From Pyrocephalus nanus (lineage: Eukaryota > Chordata > Aves > Passeriformes > Tyrannidae): DNA of 64,000 nucleotides. Both the position numbers and the translations under genes were made by a program. The stretch lies in assembly GCA_038380795.1 (NCBI GenBank), contig CM076270.1, positions 9,113,001 through 9,177,000 on the forward strand, in the 5' to 3' direction. Positions 23,601-37,100 of this stretch are shown here, one piece after another. The stretch's first letter is position 1. The number at the start of each line of letters is the position of its first letter. The notes beneath the pieces were generated by a model. The model worked only from the letters and a program-made list of their open reading frames with translations, did no database searches and had not been told where the DNA came from.

Positions 23601-26600
23601 CTCTGCCCAATTTGTTGTAGTGTGTTGATGTCTCTTGTACTGGGGAGCCCAAACCTGGACCCAGCCCTCCAGATGTGTCTGACCAGTGCTGATCAAAGGG
23701 TAAGGGTCACCTCCCTTGGCCTGCCAGCAGTAATTTCCTAATGCATCCCAGGATGATGTTGGCCTTTGCCTCAAGGGCACCATTGCTGGCTCATGTATGG
23801 TGGGGGTGCAGAAACTTATGGAGGCACTATCAACTCTGATGAGTTAAGTCTCGTCTGTAAATCTACACTCCGCGTAGCAGTGACTAGAATCTTGTCATGA
23901 ATACCCTTCTCAACCCAGTTAGGATCATGTGAGTTGGATTTCCCAATACTGATCATTATGCAAAGGCACAATAAATCAGGACATGTCGTGGCTAGCATTA
24001 TATTAGTTAAAAGTAATTAAATCTAGCCCAATCCTGTTTAAGAACTAGGAGATATTGAGATGTGGCCATATATGCAGGAGAAAAAAGCACAAACCAGTAA
24101 GCTGCCAATCAGAATCATGTGTTGGACAGTTGCATTGACACATACATAAATACAGTTGTTTATAGTAATTTATTGTAGAGTCACAAAATAGTGACTTGGG
24201 AATAGATTTTTAAATAATTGCTTTAAAATGAATTATTGTATCTCTGCCATGATTGGTTGAAAGGAGTCTACAATATTTTATTTCACTGGAGGTTGTACAT
24301 CTCTAGCAAGGTCAGACAAAACATAGTGGCCTACGTGTCCTTGCTGGATAAGACTGCCTCCCTTCTTGCAGTTCTCCCTTCAGGTTCCCTTTATCCTCAG
24401 TGTTCTCAGTCACTCCCATGCTTGAGACATATTTTGAATTTGCCGGGCAGCAAATTTGCGTAGGATTTTTTTCCTTATCTCTAAATTTGCTCTATCGTAT
24501 TATGCAATATTTTACACATTTGGTGTTTCTTTAGGGTGCTACACTTTCCTGGGATAATGGGATTGCACCACTGTTGTGCAGAATTGGTTTGATACTACAA
24601 TTTTGTAAGAAGATTGCTGCTTCTCTGTGAAATGCAATGCTCTCTTCTGTGGGTAACCTATAACATTCTGTGATTTTACAAAAGCAGGAAACATTAACAG
24701 TGTCATTTATTATTACGATTGCAGGGAAACCTCTGGATCCTTCTTTCTCTCTTGTTCATTCTGTTTCAAATGTCATTTGTGCTGTCGTGTTTGGACATCG
24801 TTTCTCCAGAGAGGATGAGACCTTTCATGAACTGATTAGAGCCACAGAGCATCTGTTCAAATTTGGGGGCAGCTTTATTCATCATGTAAGCGAACTATCT
24901 GTTGTATTTCTCTAAATAAGATGGAGAGTGAGAAATGCAGATTCAAGAGGTGGCTGCTGGGCAAAAGTTTTCGAATGGGTGAGTGGTGTCCTGTGCAGCT
25001 GTACTGGGCAGTGCACTCTCTCAAAATGTGATGGTAATGCTCCACAGACCAGCCCCAGGCATTTGTGTTCATTATCCTATGTTTGAGCACTCTGGTAGCT
25101 CTGCCTAACTCTTTGCAGCAAGGCATAGGCTCATTGACTGCTCCTGGATCAGGGTTTTTCAGCCTCTATGCACCAGACTCCTGCCTTGGACAATATGATC
25201 CTTAAATATTAAAAGTCAGGTCTAAAAGTGTGATTCACGTGCCAAGTTTAGGCATTGTTTTATATAGTGAACAGAGAGAAGAATTATTCAAATATTGAAG
25301 TGTTTTGCCTGTGGCTACTTATCACCATTTCCTCTTTAAGACTTGAACTTGAAGACTTCCCAGAGAAATTCTACTCCTTCAGCCTGAGTGAGGAGTAGCT
25401 CTAGACACAGGCAGCAGATGACAGGAAATGCTAAGCCAGCAAATGGAACTCTAAGCTTGGCAATCAAACAATCTGAGAGTCAAGGACTTATCTGACATTA
25501 GAGGCCTCCTTTGCACAGAAGTGCATTCAAAGTTTTCTGGGAGTTCTGGTTCTGTCCCACTGCTAAAGTTGTCCCATACAACTTATGCAGTAACTTCATA
25601 ATGTAAAACACATAAGCAATCCCTGTAATACAAAGATTTCTCTCCACATCCCACAGAGCATTCTTCTCACTAGGTGTCATGGTTTTGCTCTGGGTCAATT
25701 TACTTTTACACCCCCCACACAATTACTATTAGTTGAGAGAAGGTTTATGCAGACAAAAGAGACTAGATTTGGGGAAAATAGTACGAACATTTATTACTAA
25801 CAAGCTAAAACTAAAGAATTATGTCTACAACAGTTCTACTTAAGTAAAAGTACTATGTATTTACAGAAATACTTCTCCCCCCTTTATATCAGTCCAAGGA
25901 GGAAAAGCAGTTTCTTTCTCCATTTTCTCAGAGCTCCAAGTCTCTTCAATAACTCTGAAGCACTCTTGTCACAGCTGGAACTCTTCTTCTCTGTGTCGGC
26001 CTCCAGGGCTGGGCCTATCCCCCTCCTGGGCTAAGACTGAAGGCTGGGGGTTACCCAGGCCCTGAAGGGTCTTCTCTTCCACGAGCTTGCAAGGGGACAC
26101 TTGCTTATCATGGATCTTCTTCCATGGGGTTACAGGGGATAATGGCTTGTGAGTCCACCCATTTCCCTGCAAAGGTCCCTCTCCATGGGAGAACAGTCCT
26201 TGATAGACCTCTCCGACATAGGTCTAGCATGGATCCCACGCATGGATCCCAACATCCTTACACAAGCCGTTTTCTGCTCCAATGTAAGGCTCTCTCTCTT
26301 AGGGTTACAAATTTTCAGTAGCAGCAGCATGGATCCCTCACTCGGATCCCAAGCTTACCCAAGCCATCTTTCGCTCCAGCGTAAGTCTCAGGGTCATAAA
26401 TCTTCAACAGCACTCTGCCTCATTTCAGTCCCTCTCATGAAGTCTCAGTTCTCTGGTACATCCACAAGCTCCTCTGTGAGCCTCATGGGGGATCTCCTCA
26501 CCCCAACAATCTTCTACAGATGGCAGGGATTACTTTTCAGTCTTTTCCCTGCTGAAGGGAGAAAGCGAAAGGGGGGAAGAAACAGCCCTCCCTCATTCGA

Positions 26601-29600
26601 ACTTTCCTTCTCTCTCCTGCAGCTGCTAGCTTTGACCTTGGAGGTCCCTTATCTCTTTGCCGGAATTCTTCTGTAGCAGTTCTTCGTCCAAGCAACCAGT
26701 CCTCTAAAGTTTTTTTTCTTTACTCTCTTACATGAGAGAAGGGGGGCTTCAATGCTACACCTGCCCCCGGCCCAGGGCCCAGGGAGGAGAGGGCCTCGGC
26801 CCACTTGGGGCCTGTCATCTCTCCCTCCCTACATGGCTGTTAAATTTCAACTGCATAACCCACCTTCTCTTCCACTTCCTTAAATATGTAATTAGCAAAG
26901 GCATTATTGAGAGTTTTAATTGGCTTCTTGTCCGGAAATCCACCTGGACAAAACCATCCTCAGCCCCAGGGGTTGGCCAGCTGGGCAAAGCCACGACACT
27001 AGGTTATGGTCAGGTTCCCTTTTGCTTAGCCTAGCTCTGGTCCTGTTAAGTTGTGTGTAGTGGTGGCAGGTGAGACCTGCTTTTAGGATAGAGAGCATAA
27101 CTCCCTTTCTTGTCTCCTTCCTATCTTGACTTTGCTTAGTTCAGTGAATAAGATACTGTTTGGGGACACAAGAACAGGGGTTCCAACCTTTCCAGAGTGA
27201 TGGCCACAATCTTCCCACTTCCCAGATGCAAAGAGTACTCAGTATTGCATGGAAAATGGATGTTGCTGTATCCACATCCCAATTTCTTAACTGGATCCCA
27301 TGTCAGACACTAAGCAGGAGAACACTGTGGACTGGGCTTCTCCAGAAATGGAGGAGGAGTTTTGGCAGGACCAGTAGCCAGGAAGGTGGATGGGAGAAAG
27401 TACACTGCAGATACAAGAACAATGTATACAAATTATCCAGGCATAAAGATAGGCTGAAAATCAGAACGAACTTTCTAGCTATGAGAATAGGCAGAGAGCA
27501 GCTATTCCTTACTCCAAGTTTTCCCCAATGGTAAGAGAGAAGGAAAAAATTAATCTGGTGTCAGCTAACACCTTCTTCCTTTCTAGAGGAGAGCACTCAA
27601 ATTTAGGTAGCTGTTAGGTAGCTGTTCCTTGGATTTGCTGGATTTCAGATATTTGAAATTTTATCGAGGACCCTTGAGAGGCTGATTGGTAGAGAATGCT
27701 TTAGGGACTACCCAGCCTATATAGCAGCTGCCGGCAGCCGACCCTTGCTTTGGGTTTATCAACTCCTTTTGCACATCCTGACGAGGACAGTTGGCAAGTT
27801 TTGCTTTTCCGTTCCTGGTATTCTCCACTGGAGGGCAGGATGTCACTTTTAAAATGCCTGAATGCAGTTCATAGTAATTGAAGACGTGACTGAAATAACT
27901 GAATAGATGAACACAGTTCATTCTCGTTATAATAATTCTAATTTGATTTGTGATTGAGCTGAAAGCCTGTGGAACTCTGAATCTTACCATCAAAACAGCT
28001 AGAACTTAAAAGCATAAGCACAGTCATTGACAGGATATTTTGCTAATGAGGTCCAAACCCCGTGCTGACATGAACATCACCCTCTCTTTATAGCAGGCCT
28101 TTCTAGTGCATTTTCTAGTGATAGAGACTCTTGTGTGTCACTCCCACAGCTGTACGAAATCTTCCCCTGGCTGATGTGCCGTCTCCCTGGGCCCCACAAG
28201 AAGGCGCTGGCTTGCTATGATGTCCTGAGCAACTTTACACGGAGAGAGATCAGAATGCACACGGAGCGTGGGACACCGGATGAACTGCAGGATTTCATTG
28301 ACTTTTACCTGGCTCACATTGAAAAAGTAAGTTTTTTTTGTGTCAGGCTGCAGGCACTCATCCTGCATCTCCTGTCACAGCCAAAAAGGGAGTTGCTGTC
28401 CTGGGCACTGCCTGCCTTGTGTACACCCTGAGCAGCTCTACTGGTGTGCTCAGTCACTACAGGCGTGCAGCCAGGGGAGAAATCTCTTCCATCCATAGTT
28501 TGTTAGCTATTTCTGTCAGCCTGCTCTTCAGTCTTTTAGCTTGTGTCTTATGAGTACTTTATAGTGCAAGATTTTTTATTATTATGGGAACAAAAGCAAC
28601 TATCTTGTGGACTCCAAGCACACTGCAACTGTGAAATTGTCATTATCGTCCAAGCTGATACTTCTACCAAAGAGTCTAATCAGATCTCCTTGCCATGATC
28701 ATTTATTTCTATATAATAACCAATAGCATCAGTTTGTATTTTTAAATGGTAATTCTTCATTAATCAATTACCACATCAGCTGCTATATTTTTATGGCCAG
28801 GGTGGAAATCTGCCCAACTGGTTTCTGGTTCCTGGGATTCCCTTGTTTCAATTGTTTTTGTACCAGCATATTCACACATCTGGCTCTCCAAAGCATTTAA
28901 CTGCTTCTAAAACATTTCACTGCTGTTCTAAGATTTATGAGTCTTGAAAATTGGTGGACCAGAAATTGTTTCAGTGAGCTCCTCTGAGATCAGCTGGATG
29001 GAAATCATCCAAGTTTGTTTATTAAAAAAATTGAACTGTCTGTAATAGGTGCACAGGAGTAATAAAAAAAGATTAGATGGTATTACAACAGGGGAAAACA
29101 TCTTTCCCACTTTTCAGCTGCTCCACTGGCAAAAGAAAGGTTCAAGACCCCTGAGCATAACCTCCCTAAATTTAGACAATGAATTCCCCCAAACCATAAT
29201 GATGTTCCTTTATAGTTTCAGTGTATACATACATGTCCTCACACTTCTAATTGAAAACTGTGAAACCTCAGAGAAGCTGTATGTGAACCATTGTGCCTTT
29301 GTAGTGAAGAAGAAACCTGAATAACAGAGGTTAAGAACTTTACACAGCCCAGTGTTCATTGCCTTGTTCACTGCATTACTTGCTAGAAAAACTAAGTGGC
29401 GGACTGTGACTTGAGGCATGAAGAATGACATGCTGGTAGACATCTTTAGAGGAAGATTTACTTATGAAACCTTCTAAATGAACCACTATTTGCACACTTA
29501 AGCCGATAATCCCTTTCTGCAAAGAACATGCAATTTAGCTTCATGACTAAAAGGGCAGTAAAGATGTCTTATCTCTCTGTGAAATGTTTGCTTTTTGTAC

Positions 29601-32600
29601 TGATAGTTGTTTTTGGTGCCTAACATTCTTTGTCAGTCTCTATATTGTCCTATATGCAGAACACACTGCTTCTTGGGACCAGTTATAAATCATATTTAAC
29701 CCTATTTGGATTTTTCTATCTTTCACGTATAAGCCTCTATTTTTTCTTATCATTTGCAGTCCAAAGATGAACCCAGGTCCACATACAATGAAGACAACAT
29801 GGTTTATTCTATTAATGACCTTTTTCTGGGTGGATCAGAGACAACAAGCACTACTTTGAACTGGGGTCTGCTCTATATGGTGGCATATCCAGACATCCAA
29901 GGTGAGTAGATAAGCCCACCACAAATATCTCTCAGGCAGTAGAACAGCCAAGTCATAACATTTTCATGGATCAGAGATTATACCTAGATACTGATACATG
30001 CCTAGTGCTACGTGTACCTTTTTGTATTGGTATATCTGTGCTAGGCAGCATCAGTAGATGCAGGGGATCTGTACACAAGCTCTTAGAGCAGCTTCAGGCA
30101 GTTCTCAGAGTTAACCACTCGGGAATTATGCACCTGTATAGGAGATTGGGGCTGACTGAGGTGTAGGGGTCTGTGAGGAAATGAAGACTGTGGCAGACAT
30201 AAGAGGACTGGAGTCACTGTTTGGGAAGCCAGTAGTTTGCACGTGTGTTCCTTAAAGGAACAGTGGCCACTGCTGCAGCCATTGGTGAGGGGTGCTCATG
30301 GTGCTTCAGGAAATTGGGTTGGGTTCTCTCATCGTTGATGGCTGAAAATAATTAACCTGAAACTGATGTGTGATAATAGGAGTGTCACTGTTTGGAAACT
30401 TACTTAGTTGTGCTTTGTATTGCTGAGTATCAGTAAGAGGGACTACAGAGGGTTCTGCCTCTCTTGGTGCTCTGCAGGTCACAGAAGAAATACAGGTAAT
30501 TGCCTAAAGGTCAATTGCCAACCTTGACTTTACTTTTGCCCATCAGTCCATTTCCAATCCCAAGGTACCAGGGTGTCTAACCTGTGATTAAATTAACTCT
30601 GTGATGTATTTGGGTTTCTTGTAATAGAAATTATTCCAGTCAGGAGGGGAAACTGATGGCTCATCTGTTACATATATTTGTATTTAAGAAGCTTGTTTTT
30701 AAGTGTAGTTTTTAAATAACCATCAATGACTTTCATATAGCACTGAATGAAAACAAAAGGAAGAAGGACGTCTTATGCTGGATAACAGAAATCTCATTGC
30801 TAGATCACAGAACATGTGCAAATACTCAGAGGAGAACAGGATTTTAAATGGAAGAAAGACATGAACATAAGAAAAAATTGCTCATCTTGTAGCTGTCAGA
30901 CAAGAAAGTCTACTTAATCTCATGTTATCACATGTTTTGTTATCACCTATGTAATTAAGGTTATGCAAGCACTGACTCACCTGCATAATTTTATTTAGTT
31001 AAATATAATACCCTGCACATCTGTGAGAAAGCAGGATGGGTGCAGAGTGATCCTTCCTGGGCTTCTTTCTGAACCCATTCATACTGTTGCCTGTGTTGAC
31101 ACCCAATGACAATGTTGTGCAGTTCCACTCTGTAACATATGGAATAGTTTGGCCTTTTGCCTCACCACTAAATCAGGCTCTCCTTGTGCTCTCAACAACC
31201 CAAACAGAGATGTGTGTATATGTTATGCAGTAACTGATTACTTCAAATTACACTGAATCCTGAAGTAGTCATGCTTGCTTTTGCAAGATAGTTCTTCATA
31301 GAAGGAAGTTTATTTAAAAATCTTTCTTGATATACATTTTAAATTCTGTAAGGTGCTTAAATCTCTGTTGTCAGAGCCTGCCTAGCACAGTTGTGTGACA
31401 GACTGGTGGCAGTCACAGAGCAGGCTTGATGCAATGCAGAATGGACCTCCCTACATCACTGTTGCTTCAAGCAGTAAAAAAAGACAGGATCATTTATTAA
31501 AAATCTAAGGTGGTTTTATTAGGTGGTATGTCCTGCCTCTCTAGAGGTTTAGTTTTTGTTAATGCTCCCAAGACTCCTGTGCAATAACTGATTTAAAACA
31601 CGCTATTTTTGGTTCAAAAGGCAGGTACCAAGGAGTAGATACATTTCTTTCATGGTTTTTGGGCATTGTTCTAATTGGCATTGTTTCACTTAGCAGACAT
31701 TCTACATAAGAACCATTTCCTTTTAACAGAATCTTAAATGGAATTAGTGAAAATATTTGATAGGTTTTTCCACCTGAAACACTGAATATTTCTCCACAGA
31801 GAAAGTTCAGAAGGAGCTGGATGCTGTTCTAGGTCCTTCCAAGTTAATCTGCTATGAGGATCGGAGAGAACTGCCCTACACAAATGCTGTGGTTCATGAG
31901 ATCCAACGCTTCAGCAACATTATCTCAGTTGGCATGCCCAGGGTGTGTGTGAGGAACACCACACTGCTTGGCTTTCCCCTCAAAAAGGTAAAGATGCAGT
32001 TTCTAAGTTGCTGCACACTTTTCCTGCATCAGTAGAGCAAGGTGTGGATTAAGATCTGTTTGTGCCAGGAGCTGCTCCTCAGTAGCAAGGGGACTGGACA
32101 CCTCTGGGTCCCACTGAAGAGAGACACAAATTCACCTGTCAGGCTGAGCAACGCAGCTCTTAGGGAGACGGTGATCAGTAGTGAAAGATGCCCCTGGATG
32201 GAAAATGATATTTTAGCAAAGTATTTCTACAAGCCAGTGAAGATAAAACCTTTGTGACTGATACTGAAGGAAACTGTGGTGGGTTTGTGCTGATAAGGCA
32301 CTGGAAAGATTTCTGACTGAATTTTTGTGTGCAGAAAGCCTGTAAAAAATCTGGGGAGAAGCATGGCAGTTTGCAACTAGCTTTTGTTAAAGGGACTAAA
32401 TCACAGAAACTCCTAACATTGCAAGTGAAAATGGGTTAAATACAAATAAAGTTGTTAGTTCCTATTGACGTGGTCACTTCAATTGTCTGGCTTGGACCAA
32501 CATTTTGAAGCAAAAATATTTTGAGTTCCTCACAGTCCTTACCGGGGAACTGAGTCTATCAGCAAAAAACACTGAACTCTGAGGGGGAACAAACACCAGT

Positions 32601-33653
32601 CTCACCAGCTGGCTCTGGCTGCTGAGTGAGGACTCACAGCCAGAACTGAGTGTTTTTCTCCTTTCAGGGCACTATAGTTCTTCCAAATATTGCTTCATCT
32701 TTGTATGACCCAGAGCAGTGGGAAACACCTCGACAATTCAACCCTGGTCACTTCTTGGATAAGGATGGAAACTTTGTGAGCCAAGAAGCCTTTTTACCAT
32801 TCTCAATAGGTAAATGGACTGACAGCACACACATTAACTGTTTGAATTGGGAGTGTAGAATGAAGATGTCTATTAAAAACCTTTGGTTTTCTATTTTAAA
32901 CCTTTTTGTGGAAAACACTGCTTAAATCAACATGATTATTTTCAGTAACTTTTGTTTTACTGAACAAATAACAACATGGATAAACAGAGTTGTCCTGACA
33001 AATGTATATATCTAACTCACCTTATTTTTGGAAGGAAATTCTCTGCTAATGATCATGTCTATTGATTTGGGGCATACATTTCACACCAGACATACATTTT
33101 GGAAAGTACTTGGAAGCAGCCTTCCTGATTCTTTATGCATACAATACTGGAACACGACATCTCCCAGGAAAAGCAGGTCCTTATTCTTCATTTATATGAT
33201 GGAGTGGATTCCTTTCAAGTTGTCAGTCAAATTAAGATGAGATTTTTGAGGTAACTGAAGGGATACTTGGAGCAGAAGGGGCACACAGTTATCTATAGCT
33301 GCAGATAAGATTTGTCAAAAGAAGAATTACACTAAACTTTGTGTCATTGATTGCATTAAGTGCTAAAGAAATTCTTAATTAGGAAAAAATACCCTAGCTT
33401 TGTGTGAGAATGAATAGAATTGCTGTTGAAGTCAGGGTAATTTACTCACTGTCCTTCCCCTCTTCCCTCTGCAGGGCACCGTGTGTGTTTGGGGGAGCAC
33501 CTAGCGAGGACCGAGCTCTTTATCTTCTTTGCCAACCTGCTGCGGGCTTTCACCTTCCAGCTCCCCGAGGGAGTGACAGAGATCAACACAGAGCCCATTT
33601 TGGGGGGTACCCTGCAGCCCCACCCGTACAGGGTTTGTGCCATTCCACGCTAG
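20618..33653 (+). CDS. CYP2J-like: Gene C: complete CYP2J-like cytochrome P450, 9 exons, 490 aa
   Basis: Microsomal P450 monooxygenase. Exons: 20618-20788, 21729-21891, 22834-22983, 24725-24885, 28150-28326, 29760-29901, 31800-31987, 32668-32809, 33475-33653, all GT/AG, with lengths identical to genes B and D. The start has A at -3 and follows a TATA box. Visible parts: hydrophobic anchor (about residues 4-22), hinge RRWFPPGP, helix-C WKQQRRF, I-helix GGSETT (Gly instead of the common Ala), ExxR in VHEIQR, FNPGHF, heme loop [11 protein letters not shown] and C-terminus CAIPR. Gene D is its closest relative: by hand count about 54% identical in exon 1, 70-90% in exons 2-8 and 98% in exon 9. 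Intron 3 carries an antisense CR1 tail and intron 4 an antisense solo LTR; neither touches a splice site. It is probably functional. The CYP2J subfamily is inferred. Confidence 0.94.
23230..23800 (-). mobile_element. CR1 LINE 3' fragment (antisense), intron 3 of gene C
   Basis: On the complement this reads as the ORF2 C-terminus and 3' tail of CR1. The left edge has the degraded ATCACAGAATG end, followed by the usual text about 'two short blocks' of the tail and the region for [14 protein letters not shown] protein. It is old, with no long open frame left. The right end, near 23796, is where I stop recognising CR1 sequence; the 5' truncation is typical. Confidence 0.8.
25670..27003 (-). mobile_element. 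Solo LTR of an endogenous retrovirus (antisense), with 5-bp target duplication, intron 4 of gene C
   Basis: The element spans 25675-26998 (1324 bp). It begins TGTCATGG and ends CCACGACA, an imperfect inverted repeat with TG...CA ends. CTAGG stands immediately on both sides (25670-25674 and 26999-27003), a perfect 5-bp duplication. On the minus strand TATAAA (complement of 25883-25888) is followed about 90 bases later by AATAAA (complement of 25790-25795), then about 115 bases to the end, so U3, R and U5 can all be placed. There is no internal gag-pol, hence a solo LTR left by recombination. A 5-bp duplication suits ERV3/ERVL-type or some ERV1 elements; the family is not assigned. The U3 contains a 100-bp tandem repeat. 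Confidence 0.88.
26227..26426. repeat. Degenerate 100-bp tandem duplication inside the solo LTR
   Basis: Two units start with GCATGGATCCC at 26227 and 26327, exactly 100 bases apart. Each then carries a GGATCCCAA block, an ACCCAAGCC/ACACAAGCC block, a TGCTCCA/CGCTCCA block and a stretch ending AAAT(C/T)TTCA. They lie in U3, where repeats often act as enhancers. About 80% alike by eye. Confidence 0.7.
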
Positions 33654-34097
33654 GCTGGACATGTGCAATGTCCACGAAACATCTTTGTTGTTTTTGTGAA
33701 TGCATGCCTTGAGAACACATAACGCTTTTCTTCCTGGATTTGAATTTCTATTCCAAAACCCACCTTTTGTCTACAGCAGAAAGTTTTGTTCAGACCCTGT
33801 TACCTGCTCTTGAAGGTGATCCTTCTATTTTGTAAAAGTTAATTTGATCTGTAAGGCACCATCAATCTCAGCCATAAAGGAATCTTGCAGTTGCTGTCTG
33901 GCCTGGCAGATATAAATCTGGTACACTGGTAAGCAAATGACAACATCAACCAGCTGATTTCAAAATTAATTCATTATCTCTGAGTTATCTGTTTTAAAAA
34001 GCAATGAAATTTAGGAAAACAAACCTGGAAGATTCTGCCTCTTGATGTTACTATCATCAATCTTAACATTTCAGTCAACTTTTTGTTGATGGTCGCT

Positions 34098-34103
34098 AAT
34101 AAA
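34098..34103 (+). terminator. Polyadenylation signal of gene C
   Basis: AATAAA lies 445 bases after the stop codon of gene C. No nearer canonical hexamer was seen, so the 3' UTR would be about 460 bases. Confidence 0.5.
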
Positions 34104-37100
34104 AGATATGAAGGAAAAATTAGCAACTGATTTTATTTGGTTTTATTTATGGATGACTTACAGCTCACTGAGAATTTCTAGACTTGATCCAGGAAAATAT
34201 GTGTAAGGCATCTTTAAACCTGGCAGAGGATAATTGAGTCCAGCGGCGAAAAAGTGCAGGCTGAAACTTGATGGAGAGTGAAGATACAGAAAGAAGATTT
34301 ATTTTGGGGCCCATATTTTTAACATTTTAAAATTCTTTTTAGTTTTGTAAAGTCCTTTCTAATGGAGCAACTCTTTACTCCCATGCATGGCTCCTGTTAT
34401 GATCAGCTCTAGGAGGTTGATACAGCAGGTGCAAGGAGCTCCCCCAAGGGGCAATTTGGGCAGAGTCTGCTGGAGTTGGAGTTGATGGTAAATCAAAAAA
34501 TCTTCATGGAAAACACCAGAGAGACTTTTTAAATGCCTCAGCAGTTCAGCAGTATTCCTGAAGCCACAAAAGTTTGCCATGTACACAAAATACTTGTCAA
34601 ATGCAATAAAAAAGTCTATAATAGCCAAAAAGGATAAAAATTGTTTTCCATGATGAATACTTATATTGTCTGGAAAAGACTTGCAAAGTGTGAGTGAACT
34701 TGTACTTCATTAATATTCCTATTTCTGTGAGAGAGGACAGGGCAGCTCAGCAGACGATCATCTGTTAAATCAGTTATCACTAGATGTTGTCCACTGTGCG
34801 ATTGAGGTTAGTTTTGGCAGTTCACCATGAATCACAAATTTAGACCAGTCCCATTATTTGTAATTCAATAGCTGATGGAACACAGCATCAAAATAGTAAC
34901 CACTTGATATTTAGCTGTTATTAAATTAAATGGCAGGACAGCAGAAGTGAAATATGGAAGAGCACATCCTGCCATTTTATTTGACAGAAAACTATGCCCT
35001 GTTAAAAACTGATGTCAAAGTCTGTGTGGATTTGCATGTGTGCATGGGTAGATAAGGCAAAGCAGAAACCACTGTGATCTGGGGATATTGGAGCTTCTTG
35101 AAAATGAAGCTGAAAAACATCAGTAGCATTACAAGCATTGACATCACTGCTATGTGATACTGTCACTCCTGACAGCCACATGCTTCCCCAGACCTCCTTC
35201 CAAAAGGGAAGATCATAAATTGACCTGGACAGAAGTGTGCCCAGGATGGCCCATACACAGCCAGAGCAGGATGAGTAGCCTGAACCCATGGGAATGGCAC
35301 AACCCAAAACAAGCAGCACAGATCTGACTGGTCCAGGTGTGGAGAGGAGACATGCAGGGCACTTCAGAGGGAAACTGGACATCGCACACAGGCAGTTTAT
35401 TCATGCATGGGTGTGCTAATGCCTGTCTGTGACAGGAACTGCTCACTGGTGATTTTTAGTCTATTGTGCTCAGGTGTCCAGGAGATGATTGCCTGGCACA
35501 TGAGACATGGCAGCAGGACATCAGCAGGAGGCTCCCAGCAATGAGATGGGAGAGTTGTGTTTTTCAGGGCCTTTGCATTTCTGTTCTTGCCTGACCTATT
35601 TTAAAAGTGAGTCACTTTAGCTCATCTTCTAATAAAGCCTGATCTTTTTGAGCTTCTAAAAGCCTTTTAAAGCATAGATGACGTTGACACAGAAGGCCTA
35701 TGAAGCTGAGAGCAGCTCTGAGAGAAGCCTGGTTGCCACTCGTGAGGTCTGTGATAATTCTCTCAGTCTTGACTGTGGGGTGTCTCCTCCAATTAGGCTG
35801 CTGATCTGTGTTACTGCAGAGCTGCTGATCTTTAAGAGGTATCTTGGAGACCACCTCTGATATCCTTAATTCCTCTCTCTTCTTTTCTTTATTTCTTCTG
35901 TGTTACTTCTCACATCTTCCTCAGGCTCCATTTTCTGAAGTGCCACCATGCAACTGTTCAACCACAGCGTGGAAGATCTGGCTATAAAGGAAAATACAGA
36001 AAACGTAGAGAGGCAAAGTTGAAGATTTTAGGTTCATGTAGCTCTTGGAGAGGCTCAGAGCCTATGAATTTGTGATGTTCATCTGACACCCTTTTCACTG
36101 AAAGTTTATACACAAAGCAAATGTAAGTAGTAAAGAAAAAAATTCTATATTTCAAGGAGTATAATGAGGAAAAAGGAAACTGATGGTTTCTTAAAACTGC
36201 AGTACATCAGGAAGGCTCTCTGGCAGATGGCCAATATAATGCCTTTTTTGACTTGGGTTGTCAATGAAAATGGCAATAGCGATCCAAAGATCAATACGTT
36301 TAACACCACTAATGTTCATGGATGATTTCTGTCTAGATTAAGAAGAACAGGTTAGAAAATAGCTAGATACAAGTGATGTTTTCAGATTTGTTGGGCTGAT
36401 TCATCCCAGGGCACTTAGGGGAACACTATCAACCTCAGAGCTATTCACAGTTATCTATGAAAACCTGTGGAGGAGGGGAAAAGGTCAAACTTTTCCTTGT
36501 TTTCAGATGATAAGAGAAGCTGCAGTGTTATAAATCAGTCAGCCTAACTGTACTTCTCAGAATATCCTGCAAAATAATCAAATTGTAAGCAGTGGGAGGA
36601 AACCAGAAAGAGTCAGTGTTCACCCAATAATGTCAAAATTACTAAGTTTTGTTTGATGAAATAGTTGGAGGTCTATTTTCAGGAGACATGCTGTTAATAT
36701 AATTTACTACTCTTTAATGTGGCTTTGACACTGTCTTGGGAACCCTATGGAAATGTGGGGTATCTGAAGCTTTGTAAAACGTCATGGAAAACTCAGGAAA
36801 TGCATAAGAATTTTAAACTGGAAAAATACACAGAATGGGATTCTGTCATGCATTTAGTACTATTCAACAGTTATTCAAAGGACCTTCATAGTTAGTGAAA
36901 ACACCAGAGTTAGGTAAGGTCTAATTTCTTGATGCCATCAGACCCCAAACTGATGCCTGCAGCAAGGTGAGAAACAGGTATTCCTAAACTTGTCATAGTT
37001 CACAGAACTTAAAAGCAAGATTGTTTTATTTTGATTTATTACCTTTGTGAAAGTGTGAAGGCTGTCATAACATGGATACTTCTTCTTAGAAGTTTTAATG

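Noticed and set aside
26149..26676. 175-aa open frame on the plus strand
   Set aside because: It lies wholly inside the solo LTR, opposite to its transcription, and its internal repeats just reflect the 100-bp tandem duplication.
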